64,000 nucleotides of DNA, taken from assembly GCF_022921115.1 (NCBI RefSeq), contig NZ_CP095075.1, forward strand, positions 4,090,098 to 4,154,097, given 5' to 3'. The translations under genes and the position numbers were made by a program. The notes below the pieces were generated by a model. The model had not been told where the DNA came from and ran no database searches. It saw only the letters and a list, made by a program, of their open reading frames with translations. The stretch comes from Halobacillus amylolyticus. Its GTDB lineage: Bacteria; Bacillota; Bacilli; Bacillales; Halobacillaceae. Each line of letters opens with the position of its first letter. Position 1 is the stretch's first letter. Shown here one piece after another: positions 45,309 through 54,293 of the stretch.

Positions 45309-45343
45309 TTAACCTCGACCATATGGTATGGGGGCGTGGTTAA
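45309..45343. promoter_or_regulatory. Hairpin in the citZ-icd intergenic region
   Basis: TTAACC-CG-CC (45309-45320) and GG-CG-GGTTAA (45331-45343) form a long imperfect palindrome 5 nt after the citZ stop, without a T run. It may set the relative amounts of citZ and icd mRNA. A weak -10 (TATGAT, 45456-45461) suggests icd has its own promoter. Confidence 0.5.
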
Positions 45344-45508
45344 GGAAAAGGAGTGTATTTCCTTACATTCATTTGAAGCCGTCCATATTTTAGACTCTCG
45401 GTTTTGCTGAATGTGAGCTTTTTCCTCTGCCCTTTTTATTCGTATTATTTTAACGTATGATAGTAGAGGATGCTTTATCCCAGATACTAAATTTTAGGAG
45501 GACTTATT

Positions 45509-46783
45509 TTGACACAATCACAGAAAATTTCAGTAGAACAAAATGGTAATTTGAATGTACCAGCCCGACCAATTATTCCTTATATTGAAGGGGATGGAAT
45601 TGGACCGGATATCTGGGCAGCAGCAAGCCGTGTAATCGAAGCAGCCGTTGATAAAGCTTATAATGGTGAAAAGTCAATCGAATGGACAGAAGTACTGGCT
45701 GGGCAAAAAGCCTATGATCAAACAGGAGAATGGCTTCCCGCGGAAACGCTTGATACGATTCGCGATTATAAAATTGCGATTAAAGGACCATTAACTACAC
45801 CAATTGGCGGAGGAATTCGTTCATTAAACGTTGCGCTTAGACAGGAACTGGATTTATTCACTTGCCTGCGCCCTGTTCGCTACTTTGAAGGTGTACCATC
45901 ACCTGTTAAGCGTCCAGAGGATACAGATATGGCCATCTTCCGTGAAAATACAGAAGATATCTATGCAGGTATTGAATGGCAAGAAGGTACGCCTGAAGTG
46001 AAGAAAGTAATTGACTTCTTGCAAAACGAAATGGGTGTACATAATATTCGTTTCCCTGAAACGTCTGGTATTGGTATTAAGCCTGTTTCTGCCGAAGGTA
46101 CAAAACGTCTTGTACGTGCAGCCATTGATTATGCATTAAATGAAGGGCGTAAAAATGTAACCCTCGTCCATAAAGGCAACATTATGAAGTTCACAGAAGG
46201 TTCCTTCAAAAATTGGGGCTATGAAGTGGCAGAAGAAGAATACGGTGATAAAGTATTCACATGGGCTGAGTATGATCGCATCGTAGAAAAAGAAGGCAAA
46301 GATGCTGCAAATGCAGCACAAGATAAAGCAGAAGCAGAGGGTAAACTAATCGTCAAAGATGCGATTGCTGATATCTTCTTGCAGCAAATTCTAACTCGCC
46401 CTAAAGAATTTGATGTCGTTGCGACGATGAACTTAAATGGTGACTATATTTCCGATGCCTTGGCAGCACAAGTTGGCGGAATCGGTATCGCACCAGGAGC
46501 TAACATTAACTTCGAAACTGGACATGCTATTTTCGAAGCTACACACGGCACAGCACCTAAGTATGCTGGAATGGATAAAGTAAACCCTTCTTCTGTCATT
46601 CTTTCAGGCGTTCTTATGCTTGATCACTTGGGTTGGAGAGAAGCCGGAGAACTTATTTCTAAAGCTATGGACAAAACAATCGGAAGCAAAGTTGTGACTT
46701 ATGATTTTGCACGAATGATGGACGGAGCTACAGAGGTGAAGTGCTCTGAGTTCGGTGATGCTTTAATTAAAAATATGGACTAA
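45509..46783 (+). CDS. icd: Isocitrate dehydrogenase (NADP)
   Basis: Oxidative decarboxylation of isocitrate to 2-oxoglutarate with NADP. The 424-residue protein carries the substrate loop [13 protein letters not shown], the [12 protein letters not shown] segment, and the [14 protein letters not shown] and [19 protein letters not shown] stretches of the NADP form. The start TTG at 45509 follows AGGAGGA. It is 14 nt upstream of mdh. Confidence 0.97.
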   Translation: MTQSQKISVEQNGNLNVPARPIIPYIEGDGIGPDIWAAASRVIEAAVDKAYNGEKSIEWTEVLAGQKAYDQTGEWLPAETLDTIRDYKIAIKGPLTTPIGGGIRSLNVALRQELDLFTCLRPVRYFEGVPSPVKRPEDTDMAIFRENTEDIYAGIEWQEGTPEVKKVIDFLQNEMGVHNIRFPETSGIGIKPVSAEGTKRLVRAAIDYALNEGRKNVTLVHKGNIMKFTEGSFKNWGYEVAEEEYGDKVFTWAEYDRIVEKEGKDAANAAQDKAEAEGKLIVKDAIADIFLQQILTRPKEFDVVATMNLNGDYISDALAAQVGGIGIAPGANINFETGHAIFEATHGTAPKYAGMDKVNPSSVILSGVLMLDHLGWREAGELISKAMDKTIGSKVVTYDFARMMDGATEVKCSEFGDALIKNMD

Positions 46784-46797
46784 GGAAGGGGATTATT

Positions 46798-47736
46798 ATG
46801 GCAATTCGCAGAAATAAAATTTCAGTAATTGGCGGCGGTTTTACTGGTGCTACTACTGCACTAATGGCTGCTCAAAAAGAATTAGGCGATGTTGTATTAG
46901 TAGATATTCCTGACATGGAGGATCCTACTAAAGGCAAAGCCCTTGATATGCTTGAAGCCAGTCCTGTTCAAGGTTTTGATGCTAACATTAAAGGCACGTC
47001 CAATTATGAAGATACAAAAGATTCTGATCTGGTTATCATCACAGCAGGGATTGCGCGTAAGCCCGGGATGAGTCGTGATGATCTCGTTAACACAAACTCC
47101 AAGATTATGAAAAGTGTAACGAAAGAGATTGTGAAGTACTCACCGGATTGCTATATTATCGTGTTAACAAACCCTGTTGATGCGATGACCTATTCAGTAT
47201 TCCAAGAAGCAGGTCTTCCTAAAAACCGAGTTATCGGTCAGTCCGGTGTTTTGGATACATCACGTTTCCGTACATTTGTTGCCGAAGAGCTTAACGTTTC
47301 CATTAAAGATGTTACTGGATTCGTATTAGGTGGACACGGAGATGACATGGTACCACTTGTACGCTACTCATTTGCCGGCGGTATTCCATTGGAGAAGCTT
47401 ATTTCTAAAGACCGTCTTGACGAGATTGTTGAACGTACACGTAAAGGCGGCGGTGAAATTGTAGGATTACTTGGAAACGGCAGTGCCTACTATGCGCCAG
47501 CAGCCTCTTTGACACAAATGGCTGAAGCTATTCTTAAGGATCAAAGAAGAATTCTGCCTGCCATCGCTTACCTTGAAGGTGAGTACGGTTATGATGGAAT
47601 TTACCTTGGTGTACCAACGATCCTTGGTGGGAACGGAATTGAAGAGATTATTGAACTTGAATTGACAGAAGATGAGAAAAAGCAATTGGATCAATCTGCT
47701 GACTCTGTTAAAAATGTTCTCAATGTATTAAACTAG
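46798..47736 (+). CDS. mdh: Malate dehydrogenase
   Basis: NAD-dependent malate/oxaloacetate interconversion, LDH-like class. The 312-residue protein has the nucleotide motif [10 protein letters not shown], the acidic DIPDMED, the [12 protein letters not shown] mobile loop and the catalytic GGHGDDMVP. Arg in the loop (ARKPGMSR) fits malate specificity. AAGGAAGGGG precedes the ATG. Last gene of citZ-icd-mdh, closed by a terminator. Confidence 0.97.
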   Translation: MAIRRNKISVIGGGFTGATTALMAAQKELGDVVLVDIPDMEDPTKGKALDMLEASPVQGFDANIKGTSNYEDTKDSDLVIITAGIARKPGMSRDDLVNTNSKIMKSVTKEIVKYSPDCYIIVLTNPVDAMTYSVFQEAGLPKNRVIGQSGVLDTSRFRTFVAEELNVSIKDVTGFVLGGHGDDMVPLVRYSFAGGIPLEKLISKDRLDEIVERTRKGGGEIVGLLGNGSAYYAPAASLTQMAEAILKDQRRILPAIAYLEGEYGYDGIYLGVPTILGGNGIEEIIELELTEDEKKQLDQSADSVKNVLNVLN

Positions 47737-47741
47737 AAAAA

Positions 47742-47775
47742 GAAGGGTTCGGGGGAAACCTCGAATCCTTTTTTA
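47742..47775 (+). terminator. Terminator of mdh
   Basis: AAGGGTTCGGGG and CCTCGAATCCTT pair through two G-T pairs, followed by TTTT. Confidence 0.85.
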
Positions 47776-47814
47776 CACTAACATAGGAAAACGCTTTCAA
47801 AGGGAGGTGAAGGT

Positions 47815-48291
47815 ATGCTTGGTAAAAGAAGAAAACTAGGTAGAAAAATTGAAGATTTAAAGATCGGTGATACGTTTACCGCTTCATCAACCATTGAAGA
47901 TCGTGAACTCTTGATGTATCTCGGATTAACAGATGATGCAAATCCGTTATATATTCAACATGATTATGCATCAGAAACTCCATTTAAACGCCCAATCGTT
48001 CCAACAGTGATGGTATTTGGAATGATTTCTTCAATGGTGTCGATGCATTTACCTGGTCCAGGAAGTCATATTATTAAACAAGATTTATCCTATCCAAACC
48101 CAGTACACCATTACAGTGAAGTCCGTCTTAGGCTTGAAATTCAGTCGATTAACAAGGAAGACCATGATGTAAAAATAGGAGTGACCGGGTACGATGAAGA
48201 AGGAGATGTGGTTGTTAAAGGTACACTAATTGTACAGCCTCCTTACGCATCGAAGTCTATGAATGCAAGTTCTTTAGAAAACTTTTATTAA
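47815..48291 (+). CDS. MaoC-like hotdog protein lacking the catalytic histidine
   Basis: A 158-residue single hotdog-domain protein of the MaoC dehydratase type. The hydratase-2 motif is recognisable as GLTDDANPLYIQHDYA: the catalytic Asp and the Asn-Pro are present, but the position normally occupied by the catalytic His (NPLH) is Tyr. It may therefore be a binding or regulatory protein, or use another residue. It lies between mdh and phoP, where some Bacillaceae carry it and B. subtilis does not, as far as I recall. AAGGGAGGTGAAGG precedes the ATG. Confidence 0.82.
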   Translation: MLGKRRKLGRKIEDLKIGDTFTASSTIEDRELLMYLGLTDDANPLYIQHDYASETPFKRPIVPTVMVFGMISSMVSMHLPGPGSHIIKQDLSYPNPVHHYSEVRLRLEIQSINKEDHDVKIGVTGYDEEGDVVVKGTLIVQPPYASKSMNASSLENFY

Positions 48292-48302
48292 CAGAATGAT
48301 CC

Positions 48303-48330
48303 AAGACCATCCTTATGTTGGTCTTTTTTT
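48303..48330 (+). terminator. Terminator of the MaoC-like gene
   Basis: AAGACCA (48303-48309) and TGGTCTT (48319-48325) pair, followed by TTTTT. Confidence 0.82.
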
Positions 48331-48452
48331 ATGCTTGGAAAAACGTCTACCTTACTCGGGGAAAACATTTTTAATGCCTTGAACCCAAGGTTATAATTTG
48401 GTTGAACTCCTTCTATCACATCTTTCGGAAGCTTATGCTTGTGATTATCCCT

Positions 48453-48503
48453 AAAGACCGAGAACACCCCCATCTTCTTTAGCAGGGGGTGTTCTCGGTC
48501 TTT
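48453..48503. repeat. Perfect 19-bp inverted repeat
   Basis: AAAGACCGAGAACACCCCC (48453-48471) and GGGGGTGTTCTCGGTCTTT (48485-48503) are exact complements with a 13-nt loop. No T run follows. The right arm abuts the tnpB remnant. The minus-strand frame across its left side (48288-48473) is not a convincing gene. Confidence 0.8.
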
Positions 48504-48688
48504 ACTTCAGGGAAGCGTATCAAACGCGGCCTGTACAGAGCAAGTTGCGGAACGATAATTCATGCCGATGTGACGGCAGTCTGAATATCGTACGAAAAGT
48601 ATGTCCCCATGCCTACAAAGTGGAGGGTCTAGCGGGGTTGTGCCTTAGGACAAACGTGTCAACTCCACGGGTGTTTAGCATGGCTTAG
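48504..48688 (+). pseudogene. tnpB (IS605-type OrfB) C-terminal remnant
   Basis: The frame reads SGKRIKRGLYRASCGTIIHADV, then a one-base deletion near 48573 breaks it. Restoring one A gives NGSLNIVRKVCPHAYKVEG and continues to LRTNVSTPRVFSMA and a stop at 48686. This is the conserved C-terminus of IS200/IS605-family TnpB, with the HADVNGSLNI(V/L)RK signature. The catalytic domain and zinc ribbon are missing. TnpB is an RNA-guided nuclease; this fragment is dead. Confidence 0.82.
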
Positions 48689-48743
48689 TCTTTGACACAC
48701 TCGAAACTCCACCTCTAAGCGTAAGCGAAGGCGGGGAGTATTC
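48689..48743 (+). mobile_element. Right end of a decayed IS200/IS605 element (omega-RNA 3' part)
   Basis: Directly after the tnpB stop, ACTCCACCT and AGGCGGGGAGT form an imperfect hairpin around CTAAGCGTAAGCGA, ending GTATTC. This is the architecture of IS605 right ends, where the same hairpin is the 3' part of the guide RNA scaffold. The left end is not recognisable. The end lies about 100 nt before the phoP start codon. Confidence 0.6.
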
Positions 48744-48846
48744 ATAAATGTAAATTTTAAGTAAAAGTTGTAAAGATGCATATTCAAGATGTAAACTTCA
48801 TTGTATGATGAAGTTGAACGTATCCTGCAGGTTAGGGGTGAATGTA

Positions 48847-49542
48847 TTGAAGCAAAGAATACTAATTGTCGATGATGAAGAATCAATCGTTACGCTACTA
48901 AAATACAATATAGACCAGGCGGGGTATGAGACGGATAGTGCTTATACAGGTACTGATGCATTAGATAAAGCATCGTCAACAGCGTATGACATGATCGTTC
49001 TCGATGTTATGCTCCCCGAGATGGATGGGATGGAAGTATGTAAACAACTCCGTCAGAAACAAGTGGAAACCCCTATTTTAATGCTTACAGCTAAAGATGA
49101 TGAGTTGGATAAAGTTTTGGGGCTTGAATTAGGGGCGGATGACTATTTGACAAAGCCTTTTAGTCCGCGAGAAGTTGTGGCCCGGATTAAGGCAATCTTA
49201 AGAAGAATGACTCGGGAACCAGTCGAACAAGATTCACCTTTCATTCAAATTGCTGATTTAATGATTTATCCAGAACAATATGAGGCGACTATTAAAGGTC
49301 AATCATTAACTTTTACCCCGAAAGAATTTGAGCTGCTGCACTATTTGAGCCAAAACATTGGTCGTGTCTTATCAAGAGATCAATTATTAAGTGCTGTATG
49401 GAACTATGACTTTGTCGGTGATACAAGGATCGTTGACGTACATGTCAGTCATCTTAGAGAAAAAATTGAGCCCGATACGAAGAAGCCCGTGTACATTAAA
49501 ACGATTCGAGGGTTAGGTTATAAGATGGAGGAGCCAAAATAA
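48847..49542 (+). CDS. phoP: Phosphate-regulon response regulator PhoP
   Basis: OmpR-type response regulator that activates phosphate-starvation genes when phosphorylated by PhoR. The 231-residue product has a receiver domain with acidic pocket (VDDEES), phospho-acceptor D53 (IVLDVMLPEMDG) and KPF, then a winged helix DNA-binding domain (about 135-230). The start is the TTG at 48847, 6-7 nt after AGGGGTGA; the longer frame lacks a site. It is contiguous with phoR. The upstream region is disturbed by an IS605 remnant. Confidence 0.95.
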   Translation: MKQRILIVDDEESIVTLLKYNIDQAGYETDSAYTGTDALDKASSTAYDMIVLDVMLPEMDGMEVCKQLRQKQVETPILMLTAKDDELDKVLGLELGADDYLTKPFSPREVVARIKAILRRMTREPVEQDSPFIQIADLMIYPEQYEATIKGQSLTFTPKEFELLHYLSQNIGRVLSRDQLLSAVWNYDFVGDTRIVDVHVSHLREKIEPDTKKPVYIKTIRGLGYKMEEPK

Positions 49543-51297
49543 ATGAAAATCAATAAAAGACCGCTCCTGACTTATACTGTGATTGTAATCATTGTCATGG
49601 TGGGATTAGGTATTTTATTAGCACAGTTAACGAGAAGCTATTTTATTAATATTTTTGAAGAGCGGATTGCTGTGGAAAGCAACTATTTTGCTAGTTACCT
49701 TGAAGAGTTCTTAGAAAATGATGAGCTTAGCCAAGATTCGTTAATCGAATTTAGTGAACAATTAAACACGGGTATGATATTCATATCAGCTGAAGATGAA
49801 GTAATTATCGATACAGTGGAAACACTGCCAATGATCAGCAATGCTGAAAAACAAGCAATCATTGATAAAGTTCAATTAAATCAATTGCCCATGCGTGAGG
49901 GGCAACTGGAGGAAACCATTTTTTATTATCCACTCCCTATAAATATTGGGGGAGAAAACGGAACACTCTTAGTTGTATCACCTGTTCAATCCTTAGCCGA
50001 CATTACAAAAAATATATGGCTTCTTATTGGATTTACCTTAATACTTGGTCTTCTTGCTATTTTTATCATTGGATTTAATGTGTTTTCTAAATTCATCCGC
50101 CCCATTCGATCCGCATCTAAAACGGCTAATGAACTTGCTGAGGGGAACTACAATGCTCGCACTTATGAAGGTCACTTTGGTGAAGCAGGTCAGTTGAGTC
50201 GTTCGATTAATGTTCTTGCAAGGAACCTCCAAGAAATGACGAGTACAAAAGGAATGCAGGAAAATCAATTGGAGGCTGTTATTAACAATATGGGCAGTGG
50301 TCTGATTCTAATTGATGAAAAGGGCTATATTCTTCTAGTCAATAAGGCGTTCTTGGAAAGCTTTGGAGGGAATCAAAAGGAATACATAGGATTTCTTTAT
50401 CATGATGCGATTCCTTACACAGCCATTCATGAAACGGTACAGACGATCTATATGTTTGAGGAAACAGTAAGTGAAAAATTTGTCTTGCCTGTACAGATTG
50501 ACCGCAAGCATTTAGAAGTAACAGGTGCTCCCATCTTTAGCGAGAATAAAAAATGGAAAGGCATTGTTCTCGTTTTTCATGACATTACAGATATGAAAAA
50601 ACTTGAGCAGATGCGCAAAGACTTCGTTGCCAATGTGTCTCATGAACTGAAAACCCCGATTACATCAATCCGAGGGTTTTCTGAAACTTTGCTTGATGGT
50701 GCAATGAGAGATGAGGCAATGCTTGATCAGTTTCTTCGAATTATTTTAAAAGAAGGTGGACGTTTGCAATCGTTAATTGAGGATTTATTGGAGCTATCCA
50801 AGGTGGAAAAAGAAGATTTCAAGTTGCTCGTTGAACAGGTTGAGCTACATAAGCTCTTATCTGAATTACTCCCAATTGTTGAACAGCAGGCTGAGAAAAA
50901 ATCAATTAGGCTAGAAGCCTTGATGGATCGTAGGGTTGTGATTCAAGGCGATGCAAGTCGATTAAAGCAAGTGTTTATGAATTTGCTTGCCAATGCAGTA
51001 AACTATACTGGAGAAGAAGGCCTTGTGGAGGTAACCCTTGAGGATCATGAAGAAACAGTAGTCATTTCAATCAAGGATAATGGGGTGGGTATCCCTGAAG
51101 AAGAAATATCACGAATTTTTGAGAGGTTTTACAGGGTTGATAAAGCTAGAAGCCGTAATTCCGGCGGGACAGGTCTTGGGCTAGCTATCGTCAAGCATAT
51201 TATTGAAGCACACCATGGCACTATCCGAGTCGATAGTGAGGTGAGTAAAGGTACAACTTTTGAAGTTACCTTGCCTAAGGAATTTACAAACAATTAA
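49543..51297 (+). CDS. phoR: Phosphate-regulon sensor histidine kinase PhoR
   Basis: Membrane kinase partner of PhoP, 584 residues. It has TM1 at about 8-28, an extracytoplasmic sensor loop (30-155), TM2 (about 158-180), HAMP, a PAS domain (about 245-350), the phospho-acceptor H367 in VSHELKTPITS, and the ATP-binding N, G1 and G2 boxes (NLLANAVNYT, DNGVGIPEE, GGTGLGLAIVK). The ATG follows the phoP stop with no gap, and GGAGGAG inside the phoP end serves as ribosome site. A terminator follows. Confidence 0.95.
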   Translation: MKINKRPLLTYTVIVIIVMVGLGILLAQLTRSYFINIFEERIAVESNYFASYLEEFLENDELSQDSLIEFSEQLNTGMIFISAEDEVIIDTVETLPMISNAEKQAIIDKVQLNQLPMREGQLEETIFYYPLPINIGGENGTLLVVSPVQSLADITKNIWLLIGFTLILGLLAIFIIGFNVFSKFIRPIRSASKTANELAEGNYNARTYEGHFGEAGQLSRSINVLARNLQEMTSTKGMQENQLEAVINNMGSGLILIDEKGYILLVNKAFLESFGGNQKEYIGFLYHDAIPYTAIHETVQTIYMFEETVSEKFVLPVQIDRKHLEVTGAPIFSENKKWKGIVLVFHDITDMKKLEQMRKDFVANVSHELKTPITSIRGFSETLLDGAMRDEAMLDQFLRIILKEGGRLQSLIEDLLELSKVEKEDFKLLVEQVELHKLLSELLPIVEQQAEKKSIRLEALMDRRVVIQGDASRLKQVFMNLLANAVNYTGEEGLVEVTLEDHEETVVISIKDNGVGIPEEEISRIFERFYRVDKARSRNSGGTGLGLAIVKHIIEAHHGTIRVDSEVSKGTTFEVTLPKEFTNN

Positions 51298-51377
51298 TAC
51301 TCTTTTAAAAGTCCCTTTATATAGTTTTGGTAAGATTACCAATGAAACCCTTTCATCCAAGGTGTTTTCTCTCATTG

Positions 51378-51410
51378 GGCAGAAGCCGCTTGTGCTTCTG
51401 CTCTTTTTTA
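51378..51410 (+). terminator. Terminator downstream of phoPR
   Basis: GCAGAAGC (51379-51386) and GCTTCTGC (51394-51401) pair, followed by TCTTTTTT. The rest of the 333-nt gap to polA has no gene; a tRNA-like fragment is discussed under findings. Confidence 0.88.
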
Positions 51411-51630
51411 TCGGAATTTTATAATAAGGATACAATCTTCTAAAGTTAGGCTGAAGTAAGGGAGCTTAGCTCAATGATGGAGAGAAATTCCCTCTACTTT
51501 GAGTGCAAATCATTCATTTTTAAATAGATAGGGAAGATCCTATTTCCTGAACAAAAAGCGTCTTTTTTCTTCTTAGCAATAAACATGGTAGAATAAAGCA
51601 AAGACGTTTATACCTTGAGGAGTTGAGCGA

Positions 51631-54279
51631 ATGGCGGAAAAAGTCGTATTAATAGATGGAAATAGTATAGCCTATCGGGCATTTTTTGCACTGCCACTAC
51701 TAAACAGTGATAAAGGCGTGTATACGAATGCAGTATATGGCTTTACGACAATGCTTTTAAAAATATTAGAAGAGGACAAGCCTGATCGTATATTAGTTGC
51801 GTTTGATGCTGGGAAAACCACTTTTCGTCATGAAACGTACTCTGAATATAAAGGAGGAAGGCAGAAAACACCTTCCGAATTATCCGAGCAGTTTCCAGTT
51901 ATTAAAGAGTTATTAGATGCCTTTATGATCCCCTATTACCAGCTTGATCAGTATGAAGCGGATGACATCATTGGAACATTAGCCACTGTAGCAGGAGAGC
52001 AGAAATTAGACGTAAAGGTTATTTCAGGAGATAAGGATTTACTGCAGCTTGTCTCCGAAAATATAAAAGTCAGCTTGACTAAGAAAGGGATCACAAATGT
52101 TGATACATATGATCCTTCATTTATGCAGGAAAAAATGGGTGTTCGTCCCGATCAAATCATTGACCTGAAAGCATTAATGGGAGATAGTTCAGACAATATT
52201 CCAGGGGTGCCTGGCGTTGGAGAGAAGACAGCTGTGAAATTATTAACACAGTTTGATAAACTAGAAAACGTTTATGGAAGTCTAGAAGAAGTAAGCGGTA
52301 AAAAACTTAAAGAAAAGCTTGAAACGAATAAAGAGGAAGCATTTATGAGTAAGCAGCTCGTAACAATCGATCGGAAAGCACCCATCAAGATTGGCTTAGA
52401 AGATATCCGGTATGATGGATATGAAAGTAACAAAGTGAGTGCATTGTTTCGTGACCTTGGCTTTCAATCACTCATGGACCGGGTAGCCGCACCTGGGGAG
52501 ACGCAAGAACAGGTGATCCAAGGTGAAGATTGGCCGGAAATTGAAGTTTCTGTTATCACGGATGTCACCGATAATATGTTGACAGGCCAAGAAGCCTTAA
52601 TTGTTGAAATGCTATATGATAATTACCATCAAGCTCCTGTGGAAGGAATTACCATCGTTAACGCCGATGATTATTATTTCATAACAATGGAAAACGCAGC
52701 ACAGTCGAATGGTTTCAAGCAGTGGATGGAGGATGAGAAAAAAGAGAAATGGGTGTTTGACGCGAAGCAAACAGTCGTCGCCTTAAAACGCCACGGGATC
52801 GATGCGAGAGGGATCAGCTTTGACTTGCTGCTCGCTTCATATTTACTCAATCCTTCAGAGAATAACCATGATATTCCATCGATTAGCCATCGAATGGACG
52901 AGAAGGCTGTTCAGTATGATGAGGAAGTTTACGGAAAAGGCGCTAAATTAAAGTTGCCTGAATCAGAAGATATTTTTTATGAACATGTGGCTCGCAAAGC
53001 CTCCATGCTATATAAAATAAAAGATCGAATGGAAGCAGAGTTAAAACGGAATGAACAAATGGATCTTTATAAGAACCTAGAAATGCCTTTAGCCTTAATC
53101 CTGGGGGAAATGGAGCACCAAGGTGTAAGGGTGGATGTAGAGCGACTTAAACAAATGGGTAGTGAGCTTGAGGAAAGACTCCAAACCATTAGAGAAGAGA
53201 TCTATGAGTTAGCGGGAGAGAGGTTTAACCTGAATTCTCCCAAGCAGCTCGGCCCGGTCCTGTTCGAAAAACTTGAGCTGCCTGTGATCAAAAAAACGAA
53301 AACAGGCTATTCCACTTCTGCTGATATCCTTGAACAGCTTGAAGGTCAACATGAAATCATTCCAAAAATTTTGCTTTATCGGCAATTGAGTAAGCTGCAA
53401 TCGACCTATATAGAAGGCTTGCTTAAGGTAGTGTATGAATCTTCAAGTATGATTCATACAAGGTTTAATCAGGCACTCGCTCAGACAGGCCGATTGAGCT
53501 CAATCGACCCTAACTTGCAGAATATACCCATTCGTCTCGAAGAAGGAAGAAAAATAAGACAAGCTTTTGTCCCATCAGAACAGGGCTGGGTGATGTTCAG
53601 CAGTGATTATTCTCAAATTGAACTGCGAGTGTTAGCTCATATCGCTCAAGATGAGAAATTAGTGAAGGCATATAAAGAGGGGAAGGACATCCATACCCAA
53701 ACAGCCAGCGAAGTTTTTGATGTACCTGAGAATGAAGTCACAAGCCAAATGAGGCGTCACGCTAAGGCGGTTAACTTTGGTATTGTTTATGGGATTAGTG
53801 ATTATGGTTTATCACAAAGTTTAGGTATTACGCGTAAGGAAGCGAAACTTTTTATCGACAAGTATTTAAATAGTTATCCAGGTGTTAAGGAGTACATGGA
53901 TGAATCCATACGTGAAGCGAAACGTCTAGGATATGTAACAACGCTTATGCAGCGTCGCAGGTATTTACCGGATATTACAAGTCGAAACTTCAATAAAAGA
54001 AGTTTTGCAGAGCGAACAGCCATGAACACACCTATTCAAGGAAGTGCAGCAGATATTATTAAAAAAGCTATGATTGATTTAAATCATCGTCTCCACGAAG
54101 ATGGATTCAAAGCTCGTATGCTGCTGCAAGTTCACGATGAATTAATTCTTGAGGCACCAGAAGAAGAGATAGAAAAATTAAAGGATGTCGTAGCAGAGGT
54201 TATGGAGAATACGGTCAAATTAGAGGTTCCACTAGAAGTTGACTATTCTTACGGACCTACATGGTATGACGCGAAGTAA
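51631..54279 (+). CDS. polA: DNA polymerase I
   Basis: Gap-filling and RNA-primer-removing polymerase of 882 residues. It has the N-terminal 5'-3' exonuclease (residues 1-290, with YKGGRQKTP, DQYEADDIIGT and GDSSDNIPGVPG), a middle 3'-5' exonuclease-like domain that appears to lack the catalytic acidic residues as in other Bacillus enzymes, and the family A polymerase (about 580-882, with DYSQIELR, RRHAKAVNFGIVYG and QVHDE). GAGGAG precedes the ATG. It is first in a polA-mutM-ytaF-coaE run. Confidence 0.98.
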   Translation: MAEKVVLIDGNSIAYRAFFALPLLNSDKGVYTNAVYGFTTMLLKILEEDKPDRILVAFDAGKTTFRHETYSEYKGGRQKTPSELSEQFPVIKELLDAFMIPYYQLDQYEADDIIGTLATVAGEQKLDVKVISGDKDLLQLVSENIKVSLTKKGITNVDTYDPSFMQEKMGVRPDQIIDLKALMGDSSDNIPGVPGVGEKTAVKLLTQFDKLENVYGSLEEVSGKKLKEKLETNKEEAFMSKQLVTIDRKAPIKIGLEDIRYDGYESNKVSALFRDLGFQSLMDRVAAPGETQEQVIQGEDWPEIEVSVITDVTDNMLTGQEALIVEMLYDNYHQAPVEGITIVNADDYYFITMENAAQSNGFKQWMEDEKKEKWVFDAKQTVVALKRHGIDARGISFDLLLASYLLNPSENNHDIPSISHRMDEKAVQYDEEVYGKGAKLKLPESEDIFYEHVARKASMLYKIKDRMEAELKRNEQMDLYKNLEMPLALILGEMEHQGVRVDVERLKQMGSELEERLQTIREEIYELAGERFNLNSPKQLGPVLFEKLELPVIKKTKTGYSTSADILEQLEGQHEIIPKILLYRQLSKLQSTYIEGLLKVVYESSSMIHTRFNQALAQTGRLSSIDPNLQNIPIRLEEGRKIRQAFVPSEQGWVMFSSDYSQIELRVLAHIAQDEKLVKAYKEGKDIHTQTASEVFDVPENEVTSQMRRHAKAVNFGIVYGISDYGLSQSLGITRKEAKLFIDKYLNSYPGVKEYMDESIREAKRLGYVTTLMQRRRYLPDITSRNFNKRSFAERTAMNTPIQGSAADIIKKAMIDLNHRLHEDGFKARMLLQVHDELILEAPEEEIEKLKDVVAEVMENTVKLEVPLEVDYSYGPTWYDAK

Positions 54280-54293
54280 GTGAGGGGAACAAC

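Noticed and set aside
48288..48473. 61-codon minus-strand frame next to the MaoC-like gene
   Set aside because: Some protein-like composition, but no ribosome site; it covers a terminator and one arm of a perfect inverted repeat.
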